From Vreelandella nigrificans (GTDB lineage: Bacteria; Pseudomonadota; Gammaproteobacteria; Pseudomonadales; Halomonadaceae): DNA of 64,000 nucleotides. Shown one piece after another: positions 8,474 through 15,394 of this stretch. Position 1 is the first letter of the stretch. Each line of letters starts with the position of its first letter. The stretch lies in NCBI RefSeq assembly GCF_002374315.1, contig NZ_NWUX01000002.1, positions 423,345-487,344 of the forward strand, written 5' to 3'. The position numbers and the translations under genes were made by a program. The notes below the pieces were generated by a model that saw only the letters and a list, made by a program, of their open reading frames with translations, searched no databases and was not told the DNA's origin.

Positions 8474-8851
8474 GTGAACGATACCGCCATCATCCGTCGC
8501 CGGGTGCGCTCAAATTTCACAACTCTCAACAATGAGTTGATTCGAGATCGACGAATTTCCTGGAAAGCCTTGGGCATTCTGGTGTTCGTGCTTTCTCTGC
8601 CCGATAACTGGCAGCTCAGGCTATCCCACCTTTCAAAAGAGAAGGAGGTTGGCTCTGGTCGAGATGCTACGAGAGCGGGGCTGAAGGAACTTCAACAGGC
8701 GGGGTACCTGTGTATTCAACGTGAGCGTGGTGAATGTGGAAAGTTCGTGCGCACCGCATGGTTAGTCACTGACCGACCAGGTGACTTTGAGCTTGATCCA
8801 CCACGTTCGGATTTTCCGAATGCGGTTAATCCAACTCCGGATAGTCCGTAG
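8474..8851 (+). CDS. Replication-type HTH (HTH_36-like) protein, possibly shortened
   Basis: 125 residues. The core LNNELIRDRRISWKALGILVFVLSLPDNWQLRLSHL with the following LKELQQAGYL segment is the winged-helix domain (HTH_36 type) of small plasmid and phage replication/regulatory proteins. A GAGGGGGAGCT ribosome-binding site precedes the GTG start. The frame hits TAG at 8849-8851, but the same frame continues AENPILLSK to a second TAG about 30 bases on. That resembles the tail often seen after PNP-type repeats in this family, so the first stop may be a nonsense change removing about nine residues. TrfA-like iterons flank this gene pair, yet the protein does not resemble TrfA. Confidence 0.65.
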   Translation: MNDTAIIRRRVRSNFTTLNNELIRDRRISWKALGILVFVLSLPDNWQLRLSHLSKEKEVGSGRDATRAGLKELQQAGYLCIQRERGECGKFVRTAWLVTDRPGDFELDPPRSDFPNAVNPTPDSP

Positions 8852-9033
8852 GCGGAAAATCCAATACTACTAAGTAAATAGGATAGAAAGTACTAATCCT
8901 AGTAAGTATTTAGGTAGTAAGTATATGAACGGCATTCGCCGTGTTTCGCACGCCAAGGAAGAAGATGCCAATCACATCAAATGACACTCAGTAAGCCAAT
9001 GATATGGAAGAAAAGGGCTGCGTGACAGTGTTG

Positions 9034-9085
9034 TTGACACTTGAGGGGCAGCGCTTCTGATTCATTGACATTTGAGGGGCAGTGC
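9034..9085 (+). repeat. Two TrfA-type iterons, direct orientation
   Basis: TGACACTTGAGGGGC (from 9035) and TGACATTTGAGGGGC (from 9066), each followed by AGCGC or AGTGC, start 31 bp apart, about three helical turns. The core matches RK2 oriV iterons, although RK2 spaces them more closely. With the inverted copy at 7982-7999 they bracket the small replication-type genes. Confidence 0.72.
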
Positions 9086-9310
9086 GGAAGCCGCGTGGAA
9101 AGCTGTGTATTTGAATGTGGAAAGCGCAAGGACACCGCTATGTGTAAATCGCTGTTAGATCGCTTCTTTATCGCTGTAAGTGTCGGCGTCATAAGGTTTT
9201 GTGGCGGTATGTCACGGATGCACAGGAAAAAAGCAGACCCGTGCAACGAAATGCAGAGAAATAGCGATGCTTTGCACATGGCGTACCTACAAGAATCAAC
9301 GCTGAAGTGC

Positions 9311-9425
9311 GGGCAGGATGTGTGAAGTAGTCCCACCCCGCAAGCGTGGTGTTCCTCTTCACTGGTCCTTATTCGCACCTGCGGTGCTCAACGGACATCC
9401 TGCTCTGCGAGGCATGGCATCTGAG
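9311..9425 (-). other. oriT: IncP-type origin of transfer (oriT)
   Basis: On the minus strand the sequence runs through an AGAGCAGGAT box, a GTTGAGCACCGC box and GTGCGAATAAGG. Then come GTGAAGAGGAACACC, a GC-rich imperfect inverted repeat, CTACTTCAC and CATCCTGCCCG. This is the same order and almost the same sequence as RK2 oriT. The nick core ATCCTG/C places nic on the minus strand between 9314 and 9313. The inverted repeat before it (about 9331-9350) is the expected TraJ-binding site. traJ starts immediately outside, as in IncP plasmids. Confidence 0.88.
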
Positions 9426-9437
9426 ATAGGAGCTGGC

Positions 9438-9809
9438 ATGCGTGAGAAGCAAAGAGTGACACGGAAGAACAGCACTCCGCTCAAAGTGTACTGCCTTCCG
9501 GAAGAGAGAGAACTGATCGAATCCAACGCCAGGCAGGCAGGGCTAAGTGTCGCCTGTTATCTGCGGGAAGTGGGGCAGGGCTATCAGGTTAATGGCGTTA
9601 TGGACTACGAGTATGTCCGCGAGCTGGTTCGTGTAAATGGAGACTTGGGACGTTTAGGGGGCTTGCTCAATCTCTGGCTGACAGATGACGTGAGAACGGC
9701 TCACTTCGGGGCGGCTACCATCCTTAGCCTGCTTGGAAGGATCGAAGCCACTCAGGAGGAAATGAGTCAGGTGTTGAAATCCGTGGTGCAGCCAAGGGCC
9801 AGATCGTGA
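9438..9809 (+). CDS. traJ: TraJ, oriT-binding relaxosome protein (IncP type)
   Basis: 123 residues, the same length as RK2 TraJ, from ATG 9438 with an AGGAG box; a longer in-frame start at 9318 would run through oriT and is rejected. The segments STPLKVYCLPEERELIE, GYQVNGVMDYEYVRELVRVN and GDLGRLGGLLNLWLTDD are diagnostic for the IncP TraJ ribbon-helix-helix protein. TraJ binds the oriT inverted repeat and recruits the TraI relaxase. The gene is next to oriT and 34 bp before traI, with a KorB operator in between. Confidence 0.93.
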   Translation: MREKQRVTRKNSTPLKVYCLPEERELIESNARQAGLSVACYLREVGQGYQVNGVMDYEYVRELVRVNGDLGRLGGLLNLWLTDDVRTAHFGAATILSLLGRIEATQEEMSQVLKSVVQPRARS

Positions 9810-9813
9810 ATTT

Positions 9814-9826
9814 TTTAGCCGCTAAA
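9814..9826. promoter_or_regulatory. KorB-type operator (OB), copy 2
   Basis: TTTAGCCGCTAAA, an exact match to the IncP KorB operator, sits between the traJ stop and the traI start. It is one of three exact copies in the island. Confidence 0.8.
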
Positions 9827-9843
9827 ATGCGAGACTGGAACTG

Positions 9844-11625
9844 ATGATCGCCAAACACGTTCCCATGCGCTCCCTGGGAAAGTCAGACTTTGCTGGTCTG
9901 GTGAACTACATCACCGACGAGCAAAGCAAGGAGCACCGTCTTGGCGCGGTACGGCTGACCAACTGCGAGGCGTATTCGGTCCAGGATGCCGTCAGCGAGG
10001 TACTAGCGACCCAGTTCGGTAATACCCGAGCGAAGAGCGACAAGACCTATCACTTGATTGTCAGCTTCCGGGCTGGAGAACAGGTTGAGGCCAATACCCT
10101 GGTGACCATCGAGGACCGTATTTGCCAGGGGCTGGGCTTTGGAGAGCATCAGCGCATCAGTGCCGTTCACAACGATACCGACAACCTGCACATCCATATC
10201 GCCGTCAACAAAATCCACCCGACGCGCAACATCATCCACGAACCCTACTACCCACACCAGATGCTGGCCGAGTTATGCGAGGTCATGGAACGTGACTATG
10301 GGTTGCAGCAGGACAATCACATGCCGCGCCGACGCGGGGCCGAATCGCGAGCCGCCGACATGGAGCGTCATGCCGGTATTGAAAGCCTGATCGGTTGGAT
10401 CCAGCGCGAGTGCCTGGACGACATCAAAACCGCGCAGTCCTGGTCTGAGCTACATCAGGTCATGCGTGACAATGGCCTGGAACTCCGGGCGCGGGGGAAT
10501 GGGCTGGTTGTCGTGGCCGGTGATGACGCGGCGGTCAAGGCGAGCACCCTGGGGCGGGATTTCTCCAAGCCGAAGCTAGAGGCCCGTTTCGGCCCGTTCG
10601 AACCTGACCAGGCGCAACAGGCCAAACCCCGCCGCCAGTACTGCAAAGACCCGGTACGGCTGCGCGTGAACACCACCGAGCTTTACGCCCGGTTCAAATC
10701 AGAACAGCAGAGCGCGGCAGCCAAAAAGACGGCGGCCCTGGACAAAGCCCAGCGGCAGAAAGACCGCCGGATTGAGAGCGCCAAGAAGAAAGGCAAGGCC
10801 CGGCGGGCGGCCATTAAGCTCACCAGCGGCAGGCTGACCAAAAAGGTGCTGTATGCGCAGGCTAGCAGCGCCCTGAAAGCCGACATTGACGCGATCCAGA
10901 AGCAGTACCGGGAGGAACGCCAGGCGATCCATGAGGCCCACGGACGCCGCTCCTGGGCCGACTGGCTCAAACGGGAAGCCTTGCAGGGCGATACCGGGGC
11001 ACTGGCCGCGTTGCGAGCCAGAGAGGCCGCCCACGGCCTCAAGGGCAACACCTTGAAGGGTGAGGGACAGGCGAAACCCGGACATGCGCCGGTGATCGAC
11101 AACATCACCAAGAAGGGCACCATCATCTACCGGGCCGGAGCCAGCGCCGTGCGCGACGATGGCGACCGGCTACAGGTGTCCAAGGAGTCCGACCAGGCAG
11201 GCATCCAGAACGCGCTAAGGATGGCGATGGAACGCTACGGCGAGCGCATCACCGTGATCGGTTCGCCGGAGTTCAAAGCGCGTGTGATCAAGGCGGCAGC
11301 GGATGGGCAGTTGCCTATACGGTTTGCGGACGCCGGGCTGGAACGTCGCCGACAAGCCTTGGCGAACGGCGAGAACACCGCCCCGGCCAAGACCCGAAGC
11401 AAACGGGCGGGAGTGCCGCCCATCGGTCAGCCGCCACCCCCGGTGCGCCGGAACCGGCTGCAATCGCTGTCCCAGGCCGATGTGCTTCACCTTGAGGGAC
11501 AAGCGGGCAAGACTCCGACACCGCCCCCACGGGGGCCGAGCGAGCAAGAGCGCCGCAAAGCCAAGTTACGGGCAGAGATGGACGCCAAGAGGGCAAAAAG
11601 ACAGCAAAAGGGACGCTCACTATAG
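9844..11625 (+). CDS. traI: TraI relaxase (IncP/MOBP type)
   Basis: 593 residues; RK2 TraI is 732, so the C terminus is shorter. All three relaxase motifs fall at RK2 positions: Tyr22 in NYITD (nucleophile that joins to the nicked DNA), Ser74 in YHLIVSFRAGE, and His109/His116/His118 in HNDTDNLHIHIAVNKIHP. A long charged helical region (about 280-370) and the motif DNITKKGTIIYRAG (about 418-432) follow, as in the family. The enzyme cleaves oriT at nic and pilots the strand into a recipient. With oriT and TraJ present, a self-encoded relaxosome is plausible, but the coupling protein TraG and the DNA-transfer ATPases are missing. Transfer would therefore need a helper system. Confidence 0.95.
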   Translation: MIAKHVPMRSLGKSDFAGLVNYITDEQSKEHRLGAVRLTNCEAYSVQDAVSEVLATQFGNTRAKSDKTYHLIVSFRAGEQVEANTLVTIEDRICQGLGFGEHQRISAVHNDTDNLHIHIAVNKIHPTRNIIHEPYYPHQMLAELCEVMERDYGLQQDNHMPRRRGAESRAADMERHAGIESLIGWIQRECLDDIKTAQSWSELHQVMRDNGLELRARGNGLVVVAGDDAAVKASTLGRDFSKPKLEARFGPFEPDQAQQAKPRRQYCKDPVRLRVNTTELYARFKSEQQSAAAKKTAALDKAQRQKDRRIESAKKKGKARRAAIKLTSGRLTKKVLYAQASSALKADIDAIQKQYREERQAIHEAHGRRSWADWLKREALQGDTGALAALRAREAAHGLKGNTLKGEGQAKPGHAPVIDNITKKGTIIYRAGASAVRDDGDRLQVSKESDQAGIQNALRMAMERYGERITVIGSPEFKARVIKAAADGQLPIRFADAGLERRRQALANGENTAPAKTRSKRAGVPPIGQPPPPVRRNRLQSLSQADVLHLEGQAGKTPTPPPRGPSEQERRKAKLRAEMDAKRAKRQQKGRSL

Positions 11626-11828
11626 TGCTTCCCCTTTGGAAGGCGGCAACAAACAGTAGATGCGATTAACCCTTGGGAAGCCTAACCGTTCCCCAGGACA
11701 ATGACACCGATGTTCAACAACCATTGGCCGCGCGTTCTGACGGTGTCGCGCAGGTCGGACGCCGGGATAGTAAGTGACGAGCTATCCCTGTAGAGGTCCA
11801 CACTTCACCGCTGGGTTCTCCGGCAGGG

Positions 11829-11863
11829 GTAGTGGCTCGCAATCTTCATGAGCGAGCCGCTAC
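11829..11863. repeat. 12-bp stem-loop between traI and trbJ
   Basis: GTAGTGGCTCGC (11829-11840) and GCGAGCCGCTAC (11852-11863) pair over 12 bp with one G-T wobble around an 11-base loop. No T-tract follows. It lies in the 286-bp gap where IncP genes between traI and trbJ are absent, close to the possible deletion junction. Confidence 0.6.
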
Positions 11864-11911
11864 AGGTTGGTGAGTGCAACTTAGTCACGATGAAGCTAAG
11901 AGCACTCAATC

Positions 11912-12679
11912 ATGAGAAGAGAAAGAATTTTAGCGGCTAAAATTCCTGTCGCGGTCATGTCCTTGGCGTTAACCGCTTCCATGCCTGCCCAAGCGGGCAT
12001 CCCTGTCGTCGACGGTACCAACCTGCAGCAAAATGTTATGACGGCGATGGAGTCCGTCTCTCAGACTCTCAAGCAGATCGAGCAGTACCAGACGCAGTTG
12101 CAGCAGTATGAAAACCAGTTGCAAAACACCATGGCTCCAGCGGCCTATATCTGGGACAGGGCACAATCCACGATTAATGATCTGATCCAAGCCACCAATA
12201 CGCTTCAGCATTACCAGAACCAGCTCGGCAGCCTCGATGCCTACCTGGGCAAGTTCCAGGACGTAGCGTATTACCGGAGTTCCCCCTGCTTTAATGGCGG
12301 CGGTTGCACGGATGCCGAACGTGCAGCGATGGATGAAAACCGTCGCCTGGCGTCTGAATCGCAAAAAGCGGCCAACGATGCGCTCTTCCGAGGGCTGGAT
12401 CAGCAACAGGATAACCTGGCGTCTGATGCTCGACAGCTTGAGCGTTTGCAATACGCCGCCCAGGGCGCGGATGGCCAGCTTGCCGCCATTGGTTACGCCA
12501 ACCAGCTCGCCAGTAACCAAGCCAATCAACTCCTGCAAATCCGCAGCTTGCTGATTGCTCAGCAGAACGCTGAAGCCGCCCGTCTCGTTGCCGAACTGGA
12601 TGCTAACGCCAGAGGGGAAGCGCGGGAAAGGCAGATGCGTACCTGGAATTACCAACCTAGCGCAGCAGATCGCTATTAA
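11912..12679 (+). CDS. trbJ: TrbJ, mating-pair formation protein
   Basis: 255 residues with a signal peptide ending near PAQA and a mature start GIPVVDGTNLQQNVMTAMESV, as in P-type TrbJ/VirB5-like proteins. A long glutamine-rich coiled-coil part follows, with a CFNGGGC pair of cysteines near residues 129-135. TrbJ is a periplasmic component of the P-type type IV secretion system, related to the pilus-tip VirB5 group. The start may be ATG 11912 or ATG 11957; a KorB operator overlaps codons 6-10 of the longer form. The C terminus ends RQMRTWNYQPSAADRY, closely matched by the end of the next gene product. It is followed by trbK and trbL in IncP order. Confidence 0.88.
   Translation: MRRERILAAKIPVAVMSLALTASMPAQAGIPVVDGTNLQQNVMTAMESVSQTLKQIEQYQTQLQQYENQLQNTMAPAAYIWDRAQSTINDLIQATNTLQHYQNQLGSLDAYLGKFQDVAYYRSSPCFNGGGCTDAERAAMDENRRLASESQKAANDALFRGLDQQQDNLASDARQLERLQYAAQGADGQLAAIGYANQLASNQANQLLQIRSLLIAQQNAEAARLVAELDANARGEARERQMRTWNYQPSAADRY
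11929..11941. promoter_or_regulatory. KorB-type operator (OB), copy 3
   Basis: TTTAGCGGCTAAA, an exact KorB-operator match, at the beginning of trbJ. Its position inside or just upstream of the coding region, depending on the start used, fits either repression of the trb genes or a distant KorB site. Confidence 0.75.
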
Positions 12680-12689
12680 GGAGACTGCG

Positions 12690-12920
12690 ATGAAGAAGAT
12701 CATCCCACTTGTGGCAGCTGTTGCCTTGGTAGGTTGTGAGCAGGAAACGGTACCAGAGGCGAGCGCGATCACGTGCGCGCCAGTTTCGTTTCAGCAGACC
12801 ATCAGCGAGCTAAGTCGGGAATCGAACCGAAAAGCCTTTACCGAAGCCTGCCGGTCGTTCGAAAAGGCCCAACGCATGCGGGAATGGGAGTTCGAACCCA
12901 GCTCTCCCGACAGATATTGA
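12690..12920 (+). CDS. trbK: TrbK-like entry-exclusion lipoprotein
   Basis: 76 residues from ATG 12690 with a strong AAGGAG box 6 bp before it; the longer frame from 12555 is rejected. Residues 1-16 form a lipoprotein signal (MKKIIPLVAAVALVGC) with the lipidated Cys16. In IncP plasmids trbK sits exactly between trbJ and trbL and encodes a small lipoprotein that blocks entry of related plasmids. Identity is inferred mostly from position, size and lipobox. The last 16 residues resemble the TrbJ tail (QRMREWEFEPSSPDRY here). Confidence 0.75.
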   Translation: MKKIIPLVAAVALVGCEQETVPEASAITCAPVSFQQTISELSRESNRKAFTEACRSFEKAQRMREWEFEPSSPDRY

Positions 12921-12933
12921 GGGAGGGCGTCGC

Positions 12934-14430
12934 ATGAAACGATTCGTTTTTGGTGGTTTGGGCGTGATGGCCGTCGTCATGCTGTCCGATACCGCAATGG
13001 CTCAGGAGCTATCCAGCAGCAACATCATGGATGATGTGTTGGACCGCTTTCATTCCGCGGCATCAACGTGGGGGCCTGCCATAGAAGCGGCCGCCAGTCG
13101 GTTGTTCTGGACCCTGGTAGTGATCTCGATGGTCTGGACGTTCGGCATGATGGCGCTGCGCAAGGCCGACATTGGTGAGTTCTTTGCCGAGCTTGTTCGT
13201 TTCACCATCTTTACAGGCTTTTTCTGGTGGTTGCTGACGAACGCGACTCAGGGCATGAACATCGCGGGAACCATAGTACAGTCATTGCAAACCCTTGGGG
13301 CACAAGCCGGTGGCCTCTCCAACGCCAACTTGGGGCCGTCCAGCATCCTTGATATCGGTTTTGAACTGTACGACCAGACGGTGAAGGCTACGTCAGAGTT
13401 GAGCTGGAAACAGTTTGCCACTGCGTTGGTGATGGAAGGTATGGCCTTGGCTGTATTGCTGGTGTTGGCGATTATCTCCGTCAACCTGCTCCTGCTGCTA
13501 GCCGCGAGTTGGATACTGCTCTATGCGGGAGTATTTTTCCTGGGGTTTGGTGGCTCCCGCTGGACATCAGACATGGCAATCAACTATTACAAGGCTATTC
13601 TCGGCATAGCGGCTCAGTTGATGGCAATGGTGCTCCTGGTCGCCATCGGTAGGGAGTTCATTACTCACTACTACTCGCAGATGAGCGAGAACATGGCGTC
13701 CCAGGAGTTGGTCGTGATGCTGGTCGTTTCGGTGATCCTGCTATTTCTGGTTAATAAGATTCCACCGATGATTTCCGGCCTCGTGTCGAGTGGCAGTGTG
13801 GGAGCAATGGGCATCGGGTCATTCGGTGCCGGTGCTGCGGTAGGAGCAGCCATGACAGCGGCAGGTATGGCCCTCACGGCGGGCAAGATGGCTGGGAACG
13901 CGATGTTGGGCGGTGCGGCGAATGCAGTAGGTGGCGGGTCAGCCATCAAGGCTGCTTTCGAGAAGGCCCAGTCCAATATGTCGGGGTCTGGAGCTGACAT
14001 GCCGAGCTTTGGCACTGGAGGTGACAGCAGCGGTGGTGGGAGTGGCAGCAGCTTCACCGGAGATGAAGCTGGCACCGGTGACACCCCATTTGCGCAGGCG
14101 GCTGGTTTCGCTGGTTCTGGCTCCCGATCTGGTGGCGGTAGCGGATTCAAGCGAGCAGCATCCTTGGGAGCTGGAACGGCTGGCGAGCTAGCTAAAGGGG
14201 TTGGGTCGAAGGTGGCTGGGAAGTTCCAGGGCAAGGTTGATCAAACCGCTGGTGGTCGCATGGCGTCATCCATCCGCGCGAGCATGAAGCCGGAAGGGGA
14301 TAGTAAGGTCGCAGAAGCGGATGATTCTGTTCCCTCGTTCGATAGCGACAGCTTGGGTGGTAGTGAACGTCAGCAGGATCGTAATGACGAGATAGCTAGC
14401 TTTGTGAACCGTGGCCAGCAGGACATCTAA
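12934..14430 (+). CDS. trbL: TrbL, inner-membrane mating-pair formation protein
   Basis: 498 residues, near the usual TrbL length. A signal sequence ends near AMA-QELSSSN. It is followed by the conserved start of P-type TrbL (MDDVLDRFHSAASTWGPAIEAAASRLFWTL, shortened here), five or six membrane helices up to about residue 290, and a glycine/serine-rich hydrophilic tail. The tail includes AGTGDTPFAQAAGF and EIASFVNRG elements. TrbL is a VirB6-like channel component. It follows trbK by 13 bp. Other trb genes, including the TrbB and TrbE ATPases, are absent, so the protein cannot support transfer alone. It may persist because TrbK/TrbL provide exclusion or by chance. Confidence 0.9.
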   Translation: MKRFVFGGLGVMAVVMLSDTAMAQELSSSNIMDDVLDRFHSAASTWGPAIEAAASRLFWTLVVISMVWTFGMMALRKADIGEFFAELVRFTIFTGFFWWLLTNATQGMNIAGTIVQSLQTLGAQAGGLSNANLGPSSILDIGFELYDQTVKATSELSWKQFATALVMEGMALAVLLVLAIISVNLLLLLAASWILLYAGVFFLGFGGSRWTSDMAINYYKAILGIAAQLMAMVLLVAIGREFITHYYSQMSENMASQELVVMLVVSVILLFLVNKIPPMISGLVSSGSVGAMGIGSFGAGAAVGAAMTAAGMALTAGKMAGNAMLGGAANAVGGGSAIKAAFEKAQSNMSGSGADMPSFGTGGDSSGGGSGSSFTGDEAGTGDTPFAQAAGFAGSGSRSGGGSGFKRAASLGAGTAGELAKGVGSKVAGKFQGKVDQTAGGRMASSIRASMKPEGDSKVAEADDSVPSFDSDSLGGSERQQDRNDEIASFVNRGQQDI

Positions 14431-14442
14431 GTTGAGCGCACG

Positions 14443-14709
14443 ATGAAACAACGTCATTTTATGGTAGCCCTGGATATGCTCGATGAAGGGAGGGAGGCCT
14501 ACACAGAAGCCGCTTTCCTACCTGCTGTCGAGCTATCGGTCGAGGGAGAGAGGAACCTTGGGGCAGAGATTGCCGCTTTCGTGAACCGTCCGGTCCACTC
14601 GGGCCGAGAGGATATACGGCGCAGTACGCACACTAGCAACGATGTAGGAGCTGGAACCGGAAGAACCCCGTTTTCAGAGGCGGCGGGATTTTCCGATACT
14701 GGCTTCTGA
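14443..14709 (+). CDS. Small protein made of TrbL-tail-like pieces
   Basis: 88 residues, 12 bp after trbL. Two pieces match the end of TrbL: EIAAFVNRP corresponds to EIASFVNRG at the TrbL C terminus, and GAGTGRTPFSEAAGF corresponds to EAGTGDTPFAQAAGF near TrbL residues 380-395. They occur in the opposite order here. That is expected if the TrbL tail was duplicated in tandem and then trimmed. It could still be translated, as its ATG follows the trbL stop closely, but the ribosome-binding site is weak. No independent function is recognised. Confidence 0.5.
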   Translation: MKQRHFMVALDMLDEGREAYTEAAFLPAVELSVEGERNLGAEIAAFVNRPVHSGREDIRRSTHTSNDVGAGTGRTPFSEAAGFSDTGF

Positions 14710-14740
14710 CATCATGGGAGCCATTGACCAGCGATAGCTC

Positions 14741-14759
14741 AGGCGGCCAATGGCCGCCT
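14741..14759 (+). terminator. GC-rich hairpin after trbL region, weak terminator
   Basis: AGGCGGCC and GGCCGCCT pair around a 3-base loop and are followed by TTTCC. The stem is strong but the T-run is short, so termination is doubtful. It lies between the small TrbL-like ORF and the next small gene and could instead attenuate that gene. Confidence 0.4.
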
Positions 14760-14777
14760 TTCCGCCAGGAGGAGGGC

Positions 14778-14978
14778 ATGGATGAACAATCACGTCGACA
14801 ACGGCGTAAAGTGCTGGAAGATAAGACCGTCGAGCAGGTCGGTGAGGCGCACCCAGAAAGCAGGGAGCCGGCGGTTCGGTGGCTGACTCCCGAAGAGCTG
14901 AACGAACTGCGGCGAGATATGAAAGAAGCATCTGCTTGGGCGCGGGCTGAGCTGAAGCGGCGAAAAGCAAATAGATAG
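14778..14978 (+). CDS. Small charged hypothetical protein
   Basis: 66 residues from ATG 14778, which has an excellent ribosome-binding site (CAGGAGGAGGG). It is rich in Arg, Glu and Lys and predicted to be mostly helical, with a WLTPEELNELRRDMKEASAWARAEL stretch (given in part) that could be a dimerization helix. I do not recognise the family. It is the last gene before a strong terminator and probably closes the trb transcription unit. Confidence 0.55.
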   Translation: MDEQSRRQRRKVLEDKTVEQVGEAHPESREPAVRWLTPEELNELRRDMKEASAWARAELKRRKANR

Positions 14979-15394
14979 GCTGGTTACCTAAGCCAGTACG
15001 CATGGATCCCCGCTTCCTCCAAGCCGTTCACCCTAAGTGTGGCTGAAAAGCTTGATCCGAAATGGTAGTGAAAATGCCAGCGCAAACAGTACGTTGGCAT
15101 TTTTTATGCGAAGATGATCTGACTTTAATCCATCATCGCCGACCCTCTAGCTATTCTCCCATCCTGAAACACTTCTTCGATGGGAGCCTCAGCTTAAAGA
15201 TCTACACTACTGCTCGTTCGGATCTGAGGCACAAAAGTCACGATAGATAGCATGCAACCAGCTTGGTACCTTAGAAGCTTAGGCAACGGTAGTCGTGATG
15301 GAGTTCGGCTCTATCACTGCCTTGAGTGCGCGTTCTACAGGTGAGCCAGCTGAGAGCGCGCTGTTACGCATGGAAAGAAAGGGAAATAACGAGA
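14979..15394. other. Intergenic stretch between trb unit and restriction gene
   Basis: 416 bp. The only clear structure is the terminator at 15071-15106. Short open frames here have no ribosome-binding site or recognisable similarity. The remainder presumably holds the promoter of the restriction gene, but no convincing -35/-10 pair was found. Confidence 0.5.
15071..15106 (+). terminator. Intrinsic terminator of the trb unit
   Basis: AAAATGCCAGCG (15071-15082) pairs with CGTTGGCATTTT (15092-15103) with one G-T wobble around a 9-base loop, and runs into six Ts. It separates the IncP-derived module from the restriction gene. Confidence 0.8.

Larger units (their letters stand above)
8852..9437. 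other. Non-coding region with iterons and oriT
   Basis: 586 bp with no credible gene. It holds the short tail after the HTH gene, a direct repeat TAGTAAGTAT (8900-8909 and 8915-8924), two plus-strand iterons (9034-9082) and the oriT (9311-9425). In RK2, traK reads away from the other side of oriT; no traK-like frame is present here. Confidence 0.65.

Noticed and set aside
8977..9378. 133-residue minus-strand open frame through oriT, possible traK
   Set aside because: It does not resemble TraK, is rich in Cys and His from chance reading of oriT and iterons, and has no ribosome-binding site.
15062..15250. 62-residue open frame after the trb unit
   Set aside because: It begins inside the terminator stem and has no ribosome-binding site or recognisable domain.
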